A stretch of 64,000 bases of DNA from Gnetum montanum (GCA_015680685.1 MNCI01010480.1:33327-97326); one strand, 5' to 3'. Positions 1 through 11,040 are shown, numbered from the stretch's first letter. Made by a program: numbers and translations. Notes: generated by a model not told the origin, from the letters alone.

Positions 1-816
1 TACACCTAGAGTTCATACAGAGATACTGTGTTCGATCACAGTGGCAACAATCCTAGTCATGGGGGAAGCCATCCCTAAACTGAAGACACCCTTTCCATCA
101 TTCGAATCCAAATGCTTATCTAGTTCAACATCCTATTTCCCCAATTGGGTCAACATACTCTATCTTGCCGCATTATTATTCCCCTCAGTACTATCAGCCC
201 ATGTCCTCAACACAACCACTACCTTGTGTACCTCACACTTCTCCTAACTTTCAACATTCTCATCCTTTCCCTCCTTCTACATTGCCACCAACTGTTCCTA
301 AAGTGTCTACACCACAGCAACAACCCACAAATGTTACTTGTACTACTATTGCTAACAGCAGTGAAAGACCTCCTTAACATTGAAGGCGTCCCTTATTTAG
401 ACATGACTGTAGAAAGGGAAAACGCAGTTCCAAGGCCACTACATTCTCCAACTCAGCACAAGTCCAACATTGTGGTGCACCATTCTCCTCGAACCCAATG
501 CCTCGTGTTCCTTCATCAGGGCCACCAATTAACACTCCAAAAACCATATGGCCCAATGAATACAACCATGGAGAGCGACATCCTGATCCTTGCATACCAT
601 CTTACAGTCTCAAGTATCATAATGGGTCAACCCTTTATTCAAGAACCATATCTTATAAATTGCCCCACAATGCTTACTATAATTAGGTGTGTGAACCCCA
701 ATGGAGTAAGTATGATCAAGTTTCGATCTTTCCAACATGCAAGGACCCTCATCTTTCATTTGTTAATCCTCACCACGCTGAACCATTTAGTTATGGGGGA
801 TATCCCCCATTCTAAT
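1..816 (+). pseudogene. gag C-terminal region remnant (element A)
   Basis: Pro/Tyr/Ser-rich tail of gag, read in frame 3, which contains open pieces 165-377 and 498-686. The reading frame is chosen because the minus-strand copy in element B (about 42045-42894) encodes the same motifs in the same order, for example SSYRDT, HSGNNPS, SPNFQHSHPFPPSTLPPTVP, NTPxTIxPNE and HPxPCIPS. Several in-frame stops break it. Copy B shows that the gag core and zinc knuckle lie upstream, beyond the window edge. Confidence 0.65.
793..810. promoter_or_regulatory. Perfect 18-bp palindrome at the end of gag (element A)
   Basis: ATGGGGGATATCCCCCAT, perfectly self-complementary, at the end of the gag frame and followed by a T-rich tract. 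Homologous palindromes sit at the same place in B (42001-42018) and C (49708-49726), and a weaker one in the gag-pol element (17360-17379). The purine half resembles the polypurine tract next to the 3' LTR. Confidence 0.6.
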
Positions 817-2186
817 AACAAGTAGGATTAATAAATATTTTTCATTTTCTTTAATTTTACAATTTTTTGTTTTCCAGTTTTCATTTTTCAATTTCTTGTT
901 TATTTTTTTATCTTTTTATAAGTAATCTCAATTATGAATAAAACACTCATGTGGCTTGTTGGTTGAGGTGTGTTCTATGTTATCAAGTCTTGAACAATCA
1001 ATTATTTGGACAGTGAGCCTATTACACCCACTCATCCATTCTACAAATAAGAGGTTTTGTTTGAGGGTACAGTGATATTCTTGACATTCTTAAAACTTAA
1101 AAATTAATTTTGTGTTCATTGTACCCAGAATGAAGAAGGATGGACCAAGAGGGAATGATTAGGATGTGACAATAAGGGGACTTACGGATTATCTTTGGTG
1201 ATGTTTGTGAGAGTTATCATGTAGCATGGTTGTACTAAGATCCTTGTAGATTTAACACAAAATGGGAGTAAGAGTAATCACAAAGCACTCAAAAATCCAA
1301 TGCGGTTCTAGGGGGTTCCACTGGAAAGACATGCACCCATGCCTGAAGGTTGGTAGCTTCTCTGGATTCAGCATAAAAAAAACAACAACAACAACAACAA
1401 AACAAAGAAAGTGCCACAAAGCAAAAATCACTCCTCCCTTGAACAAAATGCTAAGTGATCATACGCCTTGTTGTTCTGGTACTCTCATAGTTTCTTATCA
1501 TTCAAAGAAATAATGTGATGTCACTGATAAGAGGAATGGACTTGGTCCTGATCTTGTACCCATGGGTTATTGACACACTAATCATGCTTTACATGAAGGA
1601 TTCACTGTGCCCTAGGTTAGTTACCTCATGTCCCAATCTCTACAATCCCTTCTATAGTCCATCTCATCTCGTTATTCATGTAATTGTAGCTCGTGTCTCG
1701 TATAGCGTATAATTCTTACCTCATTCTGGTGATACTTACATGTGTGTGTTTTGTGGAACCAATGTGGATTACATTTAACCCTTCTAGTGCCCACGGACAC
1801 TTTTAAGTGTGGTTACGCAAGGGCGTTATAGGTTGGAACCTACTTTGGGGAGGACCCACTTGCGTAATTTTTGTAATTGCACTCATAACACATCTTCCAC
1901 ACACTATTTATTACCCTTAGCATATCTTCAACAATTTTCTTTCCCTTATTACTACCCCTCTAATTCAAACGTTCCTATGAACCATTACATAGCCTTTTTT
2001 TATCCCTTACCACCCGAGGTCCTTATTGATACATTCCACACCATAATAATTATTCGTGCCTTCAAGAACTAGTTAAATTACCTTGGAACCCTTTAACACT
2101 TATCCACATGTCCATAACTTCCATCACAATTTCAAGAAAATCTTAAAAATTCAGTATCCTTCATTGTGCCCTAATATTGATAGGCC
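811..2186 (+). other. Conserved spacer between gag and the internal promoter (element A)
   Basis: No convincing ORF. It begins T-rich and carries an imperfect (AAC)n run near 1381-1402. Blocks are shared with copies B and C, such as the ATTATTTGGACAGTGAGCC and GGACCCACTTG stretches. The gag-pol element keeps diverged versions of the same blocks at 17380-18680, so this is an old, shared non-coding part of the family. Confidence 0.6.
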
Positions 2187-2213
2187 GTGATATCACGTAC
2201 GTGATATCACCTC

Positions 2214-2244
<31 letters not shown>

Positions 2245-2246
2245 CG
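2187..2246 (+). promoter_or_regulatory. Internal promoter-like site of ORF2 (element A): 24-bp palindrome plus (TA)n
   Basis: Two GATATC hexamers separated by 8 bases sit inside a perfect 24-bp palindrome (2187-2210; half-site GTGATATCACGT). A (TA)n run at 2218-2246 follows at the place where copies B and C have TATAAATA. ORF2 starts about 470 bp downstream. The hexamer pair and spacing match the arrays in the LTRs. Confidence 0.6.
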
Positions 2247-2416
2247 CAACCCCCCATACTACTTAACATCATTTTCAACTATTCATGCAGGGGAGTTTTT
2301 CAAATTTCCCTCTACAACTTGCAATTATGTGTCCCTTGCTTTCATATCCATAACTCACTTACTAGTTCTCCAATTTTCATTCCATTTGAGCCTACTTGAA
2401 CCCAGAGTGTTCAGCT

Positions 2417-2430
2417 CAGTCGTGGGGGAG
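2417..2430 (+). other. Polypurine-tract-like sequence ahead of ORF2
   Basis: CAGTCGTGGGGGAG is nearly the sequence next to the 3' LTR (CAGTCATGGGGG at 5690-5701) and resembles the one at the end of gag-pol (TAGTCGTGGGGGAG near 17355). Copy B has a G-rich equivalent at about 40355-40370 on the minus strand. Confidence 0.4.
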
Positions 2431-2705
2431 TGGCATACACCGAATAGTGTATAACTTTTTTGAAATTTATCATTGCCTGAAGGACATTATTAAGGGTAAT
2501 TAGCTATGAAATTAAGGATAAGTGTGCGAAAAATAATTTCATCCCCTTAGTTACACCGGAAAATTAGATTTGGAAACCACCTAAGCAAAAAGGACTAAAT
2601 ATTATAATCTTTCGGGAAACATCACACGAAGATAAAAAAACTCATTAAGGTAAGCAGTAAGGTATAATCTAACTTTGGAAACAACCTTACTAACGATTGG
2701 CCCCG

Positions 2706-2716
2706 TGTGATTGCAG
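2706..2716 (+). other. Possible 3' splice acceptor directly before ORF2
   Basis: TGTGATTGCAG immediately precedes the ORF2 ATG. Copy B has TGTGATTGTAG before its ATG on the minus strand, and the gag-pol element keeps TGTGATTGTAG at 19028-19038 although its ORF2 is gone. Conservation of a pyrimidine-rich stretch ending in AG suggests that ORF2 may be expressed from a spliced RNA. Copy C has lost the AG. Confidence 0.4.
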
Positions 2717-5512
2717 ATGGCCTCGAAACGTGGACAACAGGAAGGTCTTGCTCAACATGGGAGCAAACGACCTAGGAGAGCTGAAGGACAAGTTCCTACT
2801 AGACAACATGTAAAGTAGGAGGAACAATCATTTAGCATCCACCAAGAGGACCCTACTATTGTACAATCAAGGCAGGCGAAAGGAGGAGTTGTTGCAGCAC
2901 CTGAACAGGGACAACATCTCACGTTGCTCCAGGATTATGTTTAGGCTATCCATGAAAGGTCCATATTCACTGCAGTGATTGTGGAATTAAATTTTGAATC
3001 TTTCATAGAATTTACTCTAGAGGATATTAGGGATCACCTCAAAGGGTGCCCATTATGGTCTATCCTCTCTAAAAGCGGTGCTTGGTACTTAGGGGAAACG
3101 TACCAATTTTGGCACAACAAAGAATAAGGCACCACAGTTAACATTTGTGATGTGACTATAGATTTCTCTATTTAGGCCATTTTAGAAGTATTAAACCTTC
3201 CAAATATAGGGCCAAAGGTTGCTTAGTTGTCTACCTGTTTAGACCCTAATGTGCGATGAGTTTGGTTGAAAAGGGCATATGGTTAGGAAGATAAGAAATT
3301 TGGGGAGTTGACGATGGAAGAAAGGATTTACTTCAAAATGTGAACTTATCACCTCTTCCCCACAAAGGGCTTAAAAAGAATTTCAACACATGCGGATAGA
3401 GGATGTGTAGTGTTGATGTAAAAGGTTAATGCTAACCTACCTCATCTATATTTTACAGAGACCCTAAGGCAATTTGAGGAATGAAAGATAGGGGAGCTTG
3501 CATTACCCTTCCCTTGTCTTATCAGGAAGTTGTGTAGACATGCTGGTATCAGAGAATACACTAATGATGTCCTCCAAAAAGCCCAAAATGCTTCGTATGC
3601 TGAACTACTAAATCCACCGGTTGCAAGAAAAATCACTGGTGAGACACTGGGGTCGAAACAAGAAAAGGAACAAATGGTAGGGCCAACTACAACTCAACTT
3701 GTAGGGCCCAGCCAACTTCCAAGGATGGGACCTAGCCAACAAAAAGAAGCAGGGCCTAGCGCAAGCTAGTAGGATCCACCACTACCATCGCAAGATTAAA
3801 AACCATCAATGAGCCATCTCAGGGCCATTGCTGAGATGACTAGTTGGGGAAGTCGTGATGATGCAAATCTCTTCTGCATCATCGATGATACCATACAACC
3901 CATGGTTTCTTTGGATCGCGCAAGGGGTAAAGTTTCCATCCATACAGGAGGAGGGGAGATCACTTGGTCACAACAGATCTCAGAGAACGCTACATCTTTT
4001 TAAGTGAAATTAGAAACTGGTGAAGGGGCCACGGTGGTGATCATGCAGCACCAAGATGCAGCATGAGCTACAAAAGTGATCATAGACTACATTAAAGAAT
4101 AATTTAATGTAACTGTTGTGCCATTGGTAGATCTTATAGGAGCACGAGATGCTCAAACTCTAGCTGAAACCTCAATGATTCCTATGGAACATGAGGATGT
4201 ACTTGATTGATTACTACAAACAAGACAGGTAATGACGTCCTTGTTTGACATCCCTTAGGATGTTATGGCAATTCAATCAAACCTCATTTCCACCAAGGGT
4301 AAGCTAGTCTTGATAGAGATGAGAGCCAAGTACACTAAAGCAAAGGTAAAAAAATTGCAAGAAAGGCTCATGGCCCTACAAGTAGCACAACGGGATCCTT
4401 CAAAATTTGTTCCTACAGACCAGCTTGACACTTTCAAAACTAAGCAACTAACCAAACTATTGACAGAGAATAAGAAGACAACAAAAGAAAAAGAGAAGGT
4501 TGTTTGGGATGCCTCTATAGCACATGTGCAAACTTATGCGCATACCAAGGCACTCAAGGCCTTATAAGAGGAGAACAAGCAGCTTGTTGTTGACAATGTT
4601 TAGTTGACCTCTGTGGAAAAGCAAAAGAATGTTCTCGAAGAAAATTTTCAACAATTGCGAGAACAACTCATCAGGGTCAACTAGGACATGAACCGTTTAG
4701 CCAGGAAAAATTGAATCCTCTCGATGGAGGAGGTACGCACCATTTATCAGAAGATGACTATTGAGATAAGCGCATGGTAGAATGAGGCTAAACAACATGA
4801 AAAGCTAAAGGAGCGCTTCCAGGACCAGGTGGGGATGTATAAATAAATCATTGAGAAGGAGATCCATATGGCCAAGGCCCACATCAATGTTATCAATGCT
4901 CAACACATTGACTGGCAGGCCATATTGGACACATATGCATTTGCCCACCAAGCATAAGTTAAGAATTGGGACCTATAGATCTAGGACCTTACAAAATACA
5001 TGGATTTGGCAAACCTGCAGTATGCCAACCTTGCCATGTTAACAACAGGGTGCCCAAGAATAGAGCTTGAGCAACAGGTAGCCACTATCTACATCAAATA
5101 TGAAATAGAATTTATAGAATGCAAGAAGATATTGCAAAAATTGGAGGTTGAAAATTCTGAACTTGAGGTGGTTAAAGCAAGCTACCAAGGAAAAAAAGGT
5201 GTCACAACAAACTTGGCTCGACAGCTTGTAGATTTTCAAGAATATAGAGACAAAGCCAGAGCTTATGAAGAGGAATGATGGGTGTTTGTGGCTTGGTATG
5301 TCAAGGAAAATCAAATGTTTCTGCAACTACGCTGCCCATTGGAGGTGCCAACTCCATCAAACATCAGAACATTAGCATGGACAGCACAGGATCCCTGAAC
5401 TAAAAAGGAGAAACTCCAGACCATACTTCAACGCCATCAAGTCCCAAGACCTGGAGCACAAGACAAGGGAAAACCACCCATGGAGGAGCCACCACCACCA
5501 GGAACTACATGA
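2717..5512 (+). pseudogene. ORF2 of element A, about 932 codons, decayed by stops
   Basis: One frame runs from ATG 2717 to TGA 5510 with no apparent indel, but with nearly thirty internal TAG, TAA or TGA codons. The N-terminal third (about residues 70-320) is globular, with motifs such as VIVELNFESF and SGAWYLGETYQFWHN. It loosely recalls the extra proteins of Athila/Tat elements. A GPS-repeat linker follows at about 310-350, then a long charged heptad-like region (about 515-860) expected to form coiled coil, and a Pro-rich end (MEEPPPPGTT). The start is supported by copy B, which has the same context. It occupies the env-like position of Athila elements. No function is assigned. Confidence 0.7.
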
Positions 5513-5689
5513 GTTCCATCAATTTTGTAGCTATAGGATTTTCTTTCGCATTCTCTATGTTGTGTCTCAATTTTGTTCTGATTCCACACTATGGCATGAA
5601 CCCATTCTCATAAGTCAATAATCCCATACCTATCCACTATGTAATCAATGGAGCTTGTTCTCACTTTAACTTGAGGATGAGTTTTCATT

Positions 5690-5703
5690 CAGTCATGGGG
5701 GTA
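5690..5703 (+). other. Polypurine tract of element A
   Basis: CAGTCATGGGGGTA lies directly before the LTR start TGATGAGTCAT. Equivalent sequences precede the 3' LTRs of C (54719-54730) and the gag-pol element (19377-19389), and lie mirrored at 39111-39122 in B. Confidence 0.75.
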
Positions 5704-6529
5704 TGATGAGTCATAAATTTTTTGGATGTAATATCACAGCCTAGACGCGATATCGCATACGCGATATCTTAGCCTGCTTCCCCATCTACAAATAAGAAGT
5801 AGGCATATTTAGTAGGAGTCTAGGAATTAGTTTTTGAAGTTAAGTTAAGTAGTTTTGTAGAGTCTCTTTGTCAGCTTTCCTCTCAACCCTTTTCTCCCAG
5901 TGCATGCCCACAATGTGGTGACTGGAATTGTACGACATCCTTATTCAAGTGTGATGTACTTGGACACGCACATGATCAACAATAAAGATTGAGATTACTT
6001 CATCATTGCAGCATCCACTTAGATTAATTATTTACTTAATTGTTATTTACTACTTTCTTAGTTAATATCTCCTCACCCTTATCTCCTAGTAATGCGGAAT
6101 GAGTACGACTTAATTACGAGCATTCAAGTGTGACTACTTGGTAACCCGGTAGCGTACTTAGGTCATGTGCTTGGTAATCCTAATGGTAGTCATGCACGAG
6201 GTCCAAGATGTGTATGGATGATTAAGGAATGGATGCTCATCGCACTTAGGCTAGTTAGATTCTCTCACTCTCACTCTCTCCTAGCTTAGTTCATATTATT
6301 TCCCATTATCTCGAAGAGTAACATTAGTATAGGAACACATCATACACCTCACTTTGGACTAAACCATATGTGACAAAGTTAACACTAGTCCAGATGGGAA
6401 GATAGTGAACTGCGATCTAAGACTAACTGTCTAGATACCACAACTAGTCCATCTATGGAGTTCGACTGAATCATGCGTGAAACGCTTGTATTCGTATGGT
6501 TGAGTGTAGGGGTACCTTGCCACTCATCA
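5704..6529 (+). repeat. 3' LTR of element A (826 bp)
   Basis: Begins TGATGAGTCAT and ends CCACTCATCA. U3 carries AATATC at 5730, GATATC at 5749 and GATATC at 5763 (last spacing 8). A decayed TATA box, ACAAATAA, lies near 5787. The last 40 bp (GTATGGTTGAGTGTAGGGGT, then ACCTTGCCACTCATCA) are shared by all LTRs of this superfamily in the window. Confidence 0.85.
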
Positions 6530-6544
6530 ATAGGTTACACCAAG

Positions 6545-7600
6545 ACTAACTACACCCATGGACAAGGGACCCAGGGTACATGCATTGAAACCTAAGCCAA
6601 AAACTCTAGGAAGGATGGAAGAGGTTAGAACCACTAAGGCTAAAAAATTACAGAACAAGGGAAAGAATCTCCTTGCAAAAATGGAACAAGTCAAATGGTC
6701 ATTAAAGCAAAAGAACACATCACCAAACTTGTACAACTTGATCATGATGTCTCCTACACATAGAGATGCACTAGCCTAGGTGTTAACTTCTACCTCTATG
6801 GATAAAGACATGCCCTCCAACAAAGAGTCAATCTACTCTATCATTGAGCAAGCTTTGCTTAGGGAAAATGGACATTAACCCATGCTCAACTTCCGGGAAA
6901 GTGAAGTGAAGATTGAATCTTAAATCAAAGAAGTGGTATGTATCCCTCTCCTCATCACTACACATGTTGATAGATAAAAGGTCCATCATGTTCATGTAGA
7001 TGATGGGGCAGCAACTAACATGGTACCATTTTTTATTGTTGACAAGCTAGGCCTAACTAAGAACATCCAAGGAACCACTACCTCAACATGTAAATCATTT
7101 AAGGGATCATGAGTAGTGATGCGAGGCTCTATCTCAGATTTCATGGCTGGTGAGAAATTCCCTACATTTGGCAACTTCCTAGTAGTTGAAGAAACACTTG
7201 GCTTCAACTTGATCTTAGGAAGTCCATGATTAGCAAAGCTTCATGCAGTCTCATCTGCTATACATCAAGAGATTCACTTGCCCTACAAGGAAGGTGAAAT
7301 TATCATTCGTGAAGACAACGTGTCACTACCTTCAATTAACTATGCAACATCAACCAAAGTTTAGAGATGGATTTCCAAGAGGAAACTTCCAACACTCAGA
7401 CTGGGATCAGCAACAACAAAGATAACAATGATGCTAGCAACATCAACTCTATGACATGAAGTGCCCAATGAAAATGCATACAACTTGCCATGATTAACAA
7501 GAAAGGTGGTGAACCTAAATTTGTGTCAAAGGATTTCTTGACCTCTCAAAGATCAAACACCGAGTTCATAGTAAACACCTTACCACTTCTTTTGTTAATG
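6545..7600 (+). pseudogene. Tat-like element T1: gag end and aspartic protease remnant
   Basis: Conceptual translation runs in one main frame from about 6558. A lysine-rich linker (GRMEEV, KAKKLQNKGK) is followed by a retropepsin core: VDDGAATNMVP at the active-site position, then SDFMAGEKFPTFGNFLVVE and FNLILGSP, ending with HQEIHLPYKEGEI. This order is typical of Tat-lineage proteases. Several stops are present. The linker is homologous to 27860-28180 in element T2. RT does not follow directly: the next pol-like piece is at 22278, beyond a long spacer. Confidence 0.65.
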
Positions 7601-9060
7601 ATCATTTTTTTACTTTTCCAACATTGTACCATGCTTCATGGCTAGTTTTAGCCTTATATGCTCTTTTCATAGCATCCCATCCTTACTAGGCAAGTATGGA
7701 TCATAGTCTGTCATGACCTAAAATTGGCAAATCGTATAGCAAGCCATGGCCTAAAACTGGCAAACCTCTATAGTGTACTTACAACCTAGTTTACACCCTT
7801 ATAGGCTAGCCATTTCTACCATTACAACCTTATGTAAACCAAAATTAAATCTTCATAATTCTCAAATATCAAAAATCTTACATTTACCATGTCAACATTT
7901 TCACATGAACATAACAACAAAATTTATAATTTTCAGCCTTTACAACAAAATAACACTTTAACATGGAAAATAACACCTAGGAAAAATTATCGAATGGAAT
8001 AGTTCACACTTAATGGAAATGACACTTTAAAACCAAAAGTGTGAAAATGATAGTTTGCAACTGAAAACATGGAATTGCTAGTGTAGAACTAAAGTTTTAG
8101 TTTTCATGTTAGAATTCCATGCTTAGAAAATCTCAAAGAAAAACTTAAGCCCATAAATCAAAATTCAATGGAATTGAACAACAACAACATCAAAATTGTA
8201 GAGAATGACCATAGTAAACAATAAAGAAAAATTATCAAAAATTTTAATTTAATCCAAACCACCTCTAGACCCTTCACAAAATTTTCCAAAGTCTCAACAT
8301 TGCCCATCTTCACAAGGGTTAACACGTAATAGCCTTAAAACTGAGATTTTGCTTGACTTTATGGAAACATCCATAAAAAATTAACCGCTTAACAAAATTT
8401 GATGATTCCATAACCATTGGAACTATAAACCCATTCCTATAGCTTCATAATAAGAAAACATAAAAATTCTTAATTAATTTTTCAAAAAAAGTTGCAAAAG
8501 TAACCTAATGGTGGCCATCCTAGCCAAAACCCCATTTTGTACAAGATTATGGAAACACTTGCCAAAAACAAACCGTTCATCCAAATTCAATGATTCCATA
8601 GTCATTGGAAGTCTTGAACAATGAACTAAAAACACATAACCTCAAAACTTAGAAATTAATAACATTTTACTATAGAAAAAATTCCAAACTTACACCAAAA
8701 AATAACCAAAAATGGAAACCCCACTTGACACAACTAGATGAAAACATCCATTAAAAATTATCCATAAAGTGAAATCGAGTGGTTAAAAAATATAATTGAC
8801 TAGAAAATAGTAGAAAATAATTACATAGCCTTGAAAAATAAAATTTCTCAACCGTTTCCTTAGGAAAAATTCACAAGTGGCATTGCTCTTTTTGATGGAC
8901 AAAGTAGAAAACCCATGAAATTCATGGAAAATAGCATTTATTCCATAACAAAAACAAAACCCAAAATCCAAGTAATGTCAAAAAAAGTAAACATGACATA
9001 ACTCTACAATAATATTTTTAAAAAATTCCAATCTAACCAATACACAAGCCTAGATCTGAG
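7601..9060. repeat. AT-rich spacer with diverged approximately 189-bp tandem units
   Basis: No gene recognised. Within it a block (GGAAACAT.CCATAAAAAATTAACC and following CAATGATTCCATAGTCATTGGAA-like text) recurs at about 8363, 8551 and 8740, a step of 188-189 bp. These units precede the dyad-bearing units that start near 9107 and have nearly the same length, so the two may be one array with drifted sequence. Confidence 0.5.
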
Positions 9061-10140
9061 AAATAGAATAGATGGAACGAATGGAATAAATGGGAAAACT
9101 AGTTAAGGTTGACTACACTAGGAATTGCATGCCTACATTGGGCTAGCAGAGTCACTAGTAAAGCCCAACATAGTTCACATAAAAAATCCAAAAACATTTC
9201 CGTTTTTATTTTTGTTTCCAATTGCATGGAAATAAAAGGCATAGACTTTCATAGGAAAATGGTTAAGGCTAACTACACTAAGAATTGCATGCCTACACTA
9301 GGCTAGCATAGTCACTAGTGATGCCCACTGTAGTCCACATGGAAACCATAAAATAGGCCATTTCCCAACTTTACTTGACTTCCTAAAGACCCTAAAACCT
9401 TTCTATATTGGAAAATTCATCATTTTTCATCCTAGAATGCATTTCCCAAGGTTGACTCCATTAGCCAGCATAGTCACTAATGATGCCTAGCGTAGTCCAC
9501 TTGGAAACCATCAAAGTTGAACATAAATCACTTAAATCAACTTGTGAAAAATCCTAGAACCTCATGAGAGCTTTTTTGATCATAAAACTAACATTTTTCA
9601 TCATTTTTGACATTTCTCAAGGGTGACTACATTGGCCCAATGTAGTCACTGGTGGTGGCTAGTGTAGTCGACCTAAAAAGCTTGAAAAAGATCATTTCTT
9701 AGTCAAACCCACTTCCTAAGAACTTCAAAACCTAGCCGAATTGAAAACCAATACAACACTTACCACTTTTCTCCTTTTGAAACATTTTCCAACCTCAACT
9801 ATGGTAGGCATTGCATGACTATGCTAGGCCAGCATAGTCATTGGTGATGCCCAACATAGTCCACCTAAAATTAACCAAAATTTATCATAAATTATCAAAA
9901 TCCACTTTTGGTAAATCCTAGGACCTTATTAGAGCTTGTTTTGGTCATAAAACTCAGTATTTTTCATTTCCTAACCCTTAACTACTAGAATTTGCATGAC
10001 TATGCTAGGCCAGTGTAGTCATCAACAAAGCCTAGCATAGTCCACTTGGAAAAGCCCAAAACATGCCAAAAAATGGCCAAAATGAACTCCCAAAAAAACA
10101 TAGAACCCTATCAAAGCATGTTGAGACCATGAAACCTTGG
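9060..10140. repeat. Satellite with dyad core, left part
   Basis: Six diverged units. Each has TGACTATGCT, a short spacer (AGGCC) and AGCATAGTCA as an inverted repeat, usually preceded by GGAATTGCATG and followed about 25 bp later by CATAGTCCAC. Second-arm positions are about 9145, 9305, 9467, 9639, 9831 and 10012, a step of 160-192 bp. The best unit is at 9817-9841 (10-bp arms, perfect). The array is interrupted by the gag-pol element at 10141 and resumes at 20273. Confidence 0.75.
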
Positions 10141-11021
10141 TGATAAATTATGTTTTTCATCACTCTGATATCGAGGTGGCCACAATATCAGGTACATGAT
10201 ATTTGGTACACGATATCATGGCCTAAGATGTGATATCATACATTCAATATTGCAAGGTTACTCTTAAGTCTATAAATACAGCACCCAGGCACACAATTAA
10301 GAGTACATTTGTGGTAGTTAGTAGTGAACCTCTTGCAATTTTTCCATTTGAAAGTAAACATTTTCCAAGTTCCTGCAGCAGGAGGTCTAAGTGTGAACGT
10401 ATCTTTATTCAAGCATTGATGTACCTGAGCACACCATTGTGTTGGCAATAAAGATGAGCTCTTTGATTCATTCCTTGCAGCACTTGAGATTTTCTCTCTT
10501 ATGCATTTACATATTATTATTTCATGCAATTTACATTAATGTTATTTATGTAGTAATTAATTTTGATCAATTAAGCAAATTGTTAAATTACACAAGCATG
10601 ACCCCTTAAAGCATATGTGTGACCCTTGGTACCTTAGAAATGATTAGCATTTGACAACCCAGCAGTGTTCGCACGAAGTTCAGGATGTATTCAGGAAGTG
10701 GGAACGGTTACTTGTGTTAGGCTAGATAGATTATAGTTCACTTTGCAGTTAATCGCTCTTATTTTTAATCTCTTACTTTTATTCTTGTTGTAGGTGAGTA
10801 ATTCCCAAAAAACACAAAATAATAAAAATCTTATGCCTCAATCACACTTAACCATACAATTGCATTCCACAAGTGGGACTGGGAAGACAATGAATGAACA
10901 ACATGCACACACTATTTAGCTCTAGTGTACTTAGTAACTATAGTCTATGGAATGCAACCAAATTGCATGTGCACACTTGTGATTCATATGGTTGGGTGTA
11001 GGGGTACCTCGCCACTTATCA
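10141..11021 (+). repeat. 5' LTR of the gag-pol element
   Basis: Starts TGATAAATTATG and ends CCACTTATCA. U3 array: GATATC 10167, AATATC 10184, GATATT 10198, GATATC 10212, GATATC 10232, AATATT 10246; gaps 11, 8, 8, 14 and 8 bases. TATAAATA follows at 10271-10278, then AATAAA at 10449. It aligns along its length with 19390-20272. Confidence 0.85.
10167..10278 (+). promoter_or_regulatory. Phased hexamer array and TATA box, 5' LTR
   Basis: Six GATATC-like hexamers separated by 8, 11 or 14 bases end 20 bp before TATAAATA (10271). It matches the array of the 3' LTR (19416-19527) position for position. Confidence 0.65.
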
Positions 11022-11040
11022 TTGCCATTGTTGCCAGGGA
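11022..11040 (+). other. Primer-binding site (tRNA-Asp type, mutated)
   Basis: TTGCCATTGTTGCCAGGGA directly after the LTR. The complement of the plant tRNA-Asp 3' end is TGGCGCCGTTGCCGGGGA. Copies B, C and E have better matches, and most differences are transitions. Confidence 0.65.

Larger units (their letters stand above)
1..5703 (+). mobile_element. Non-autonomous element A, internal region (5' end outside window)
   Basis: Internal part of an Athila/Tat-like LTR element without pol. In order it holds the gag C-terminal tail, a palindrome, about 1.4 kb of spacer, an internal promoter, ORF2 and a polypurine tract, followed by the 3' LTR. The same order occurs in B (minus strand, 39111-44107) and C (47126-54730). 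No protease, RT or integrase motif is present in any of the three, so they would need enzymes from a related gag-pol element such as the one at 10141-20272. Confidence 0.8.

Noticed and set aside
145-825. 226-residue open frame, the longest near the left end
   Set aside because: The homologous gag tail in element B shows that the real frame is frame 3; this one is a shadow of a Pro-rich region and shares only the overlapping codons.
2218-2246. (TA)n run as a replication origin or matrix-attachment site
   Set aside because: It lies exactly where sister copies have TATAAATA, so an expanded TATA box is the simpler reading.
4273-5326. Minus-strand open frames within ORF2 of A (4273-4455, 5039-5326)
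   Set aside because: Antisense shadows of a Lys/Glu-rich coiled-coil region; no homologous frame in C.
11022-11040. tRNA-Asp-like sequence as a tRNA gene
   Set aside because: Only about 18 bases complementary to the tRNA 3' end, directly after an LTR; no arms or anticodon stem, so it is a primer-binding site.
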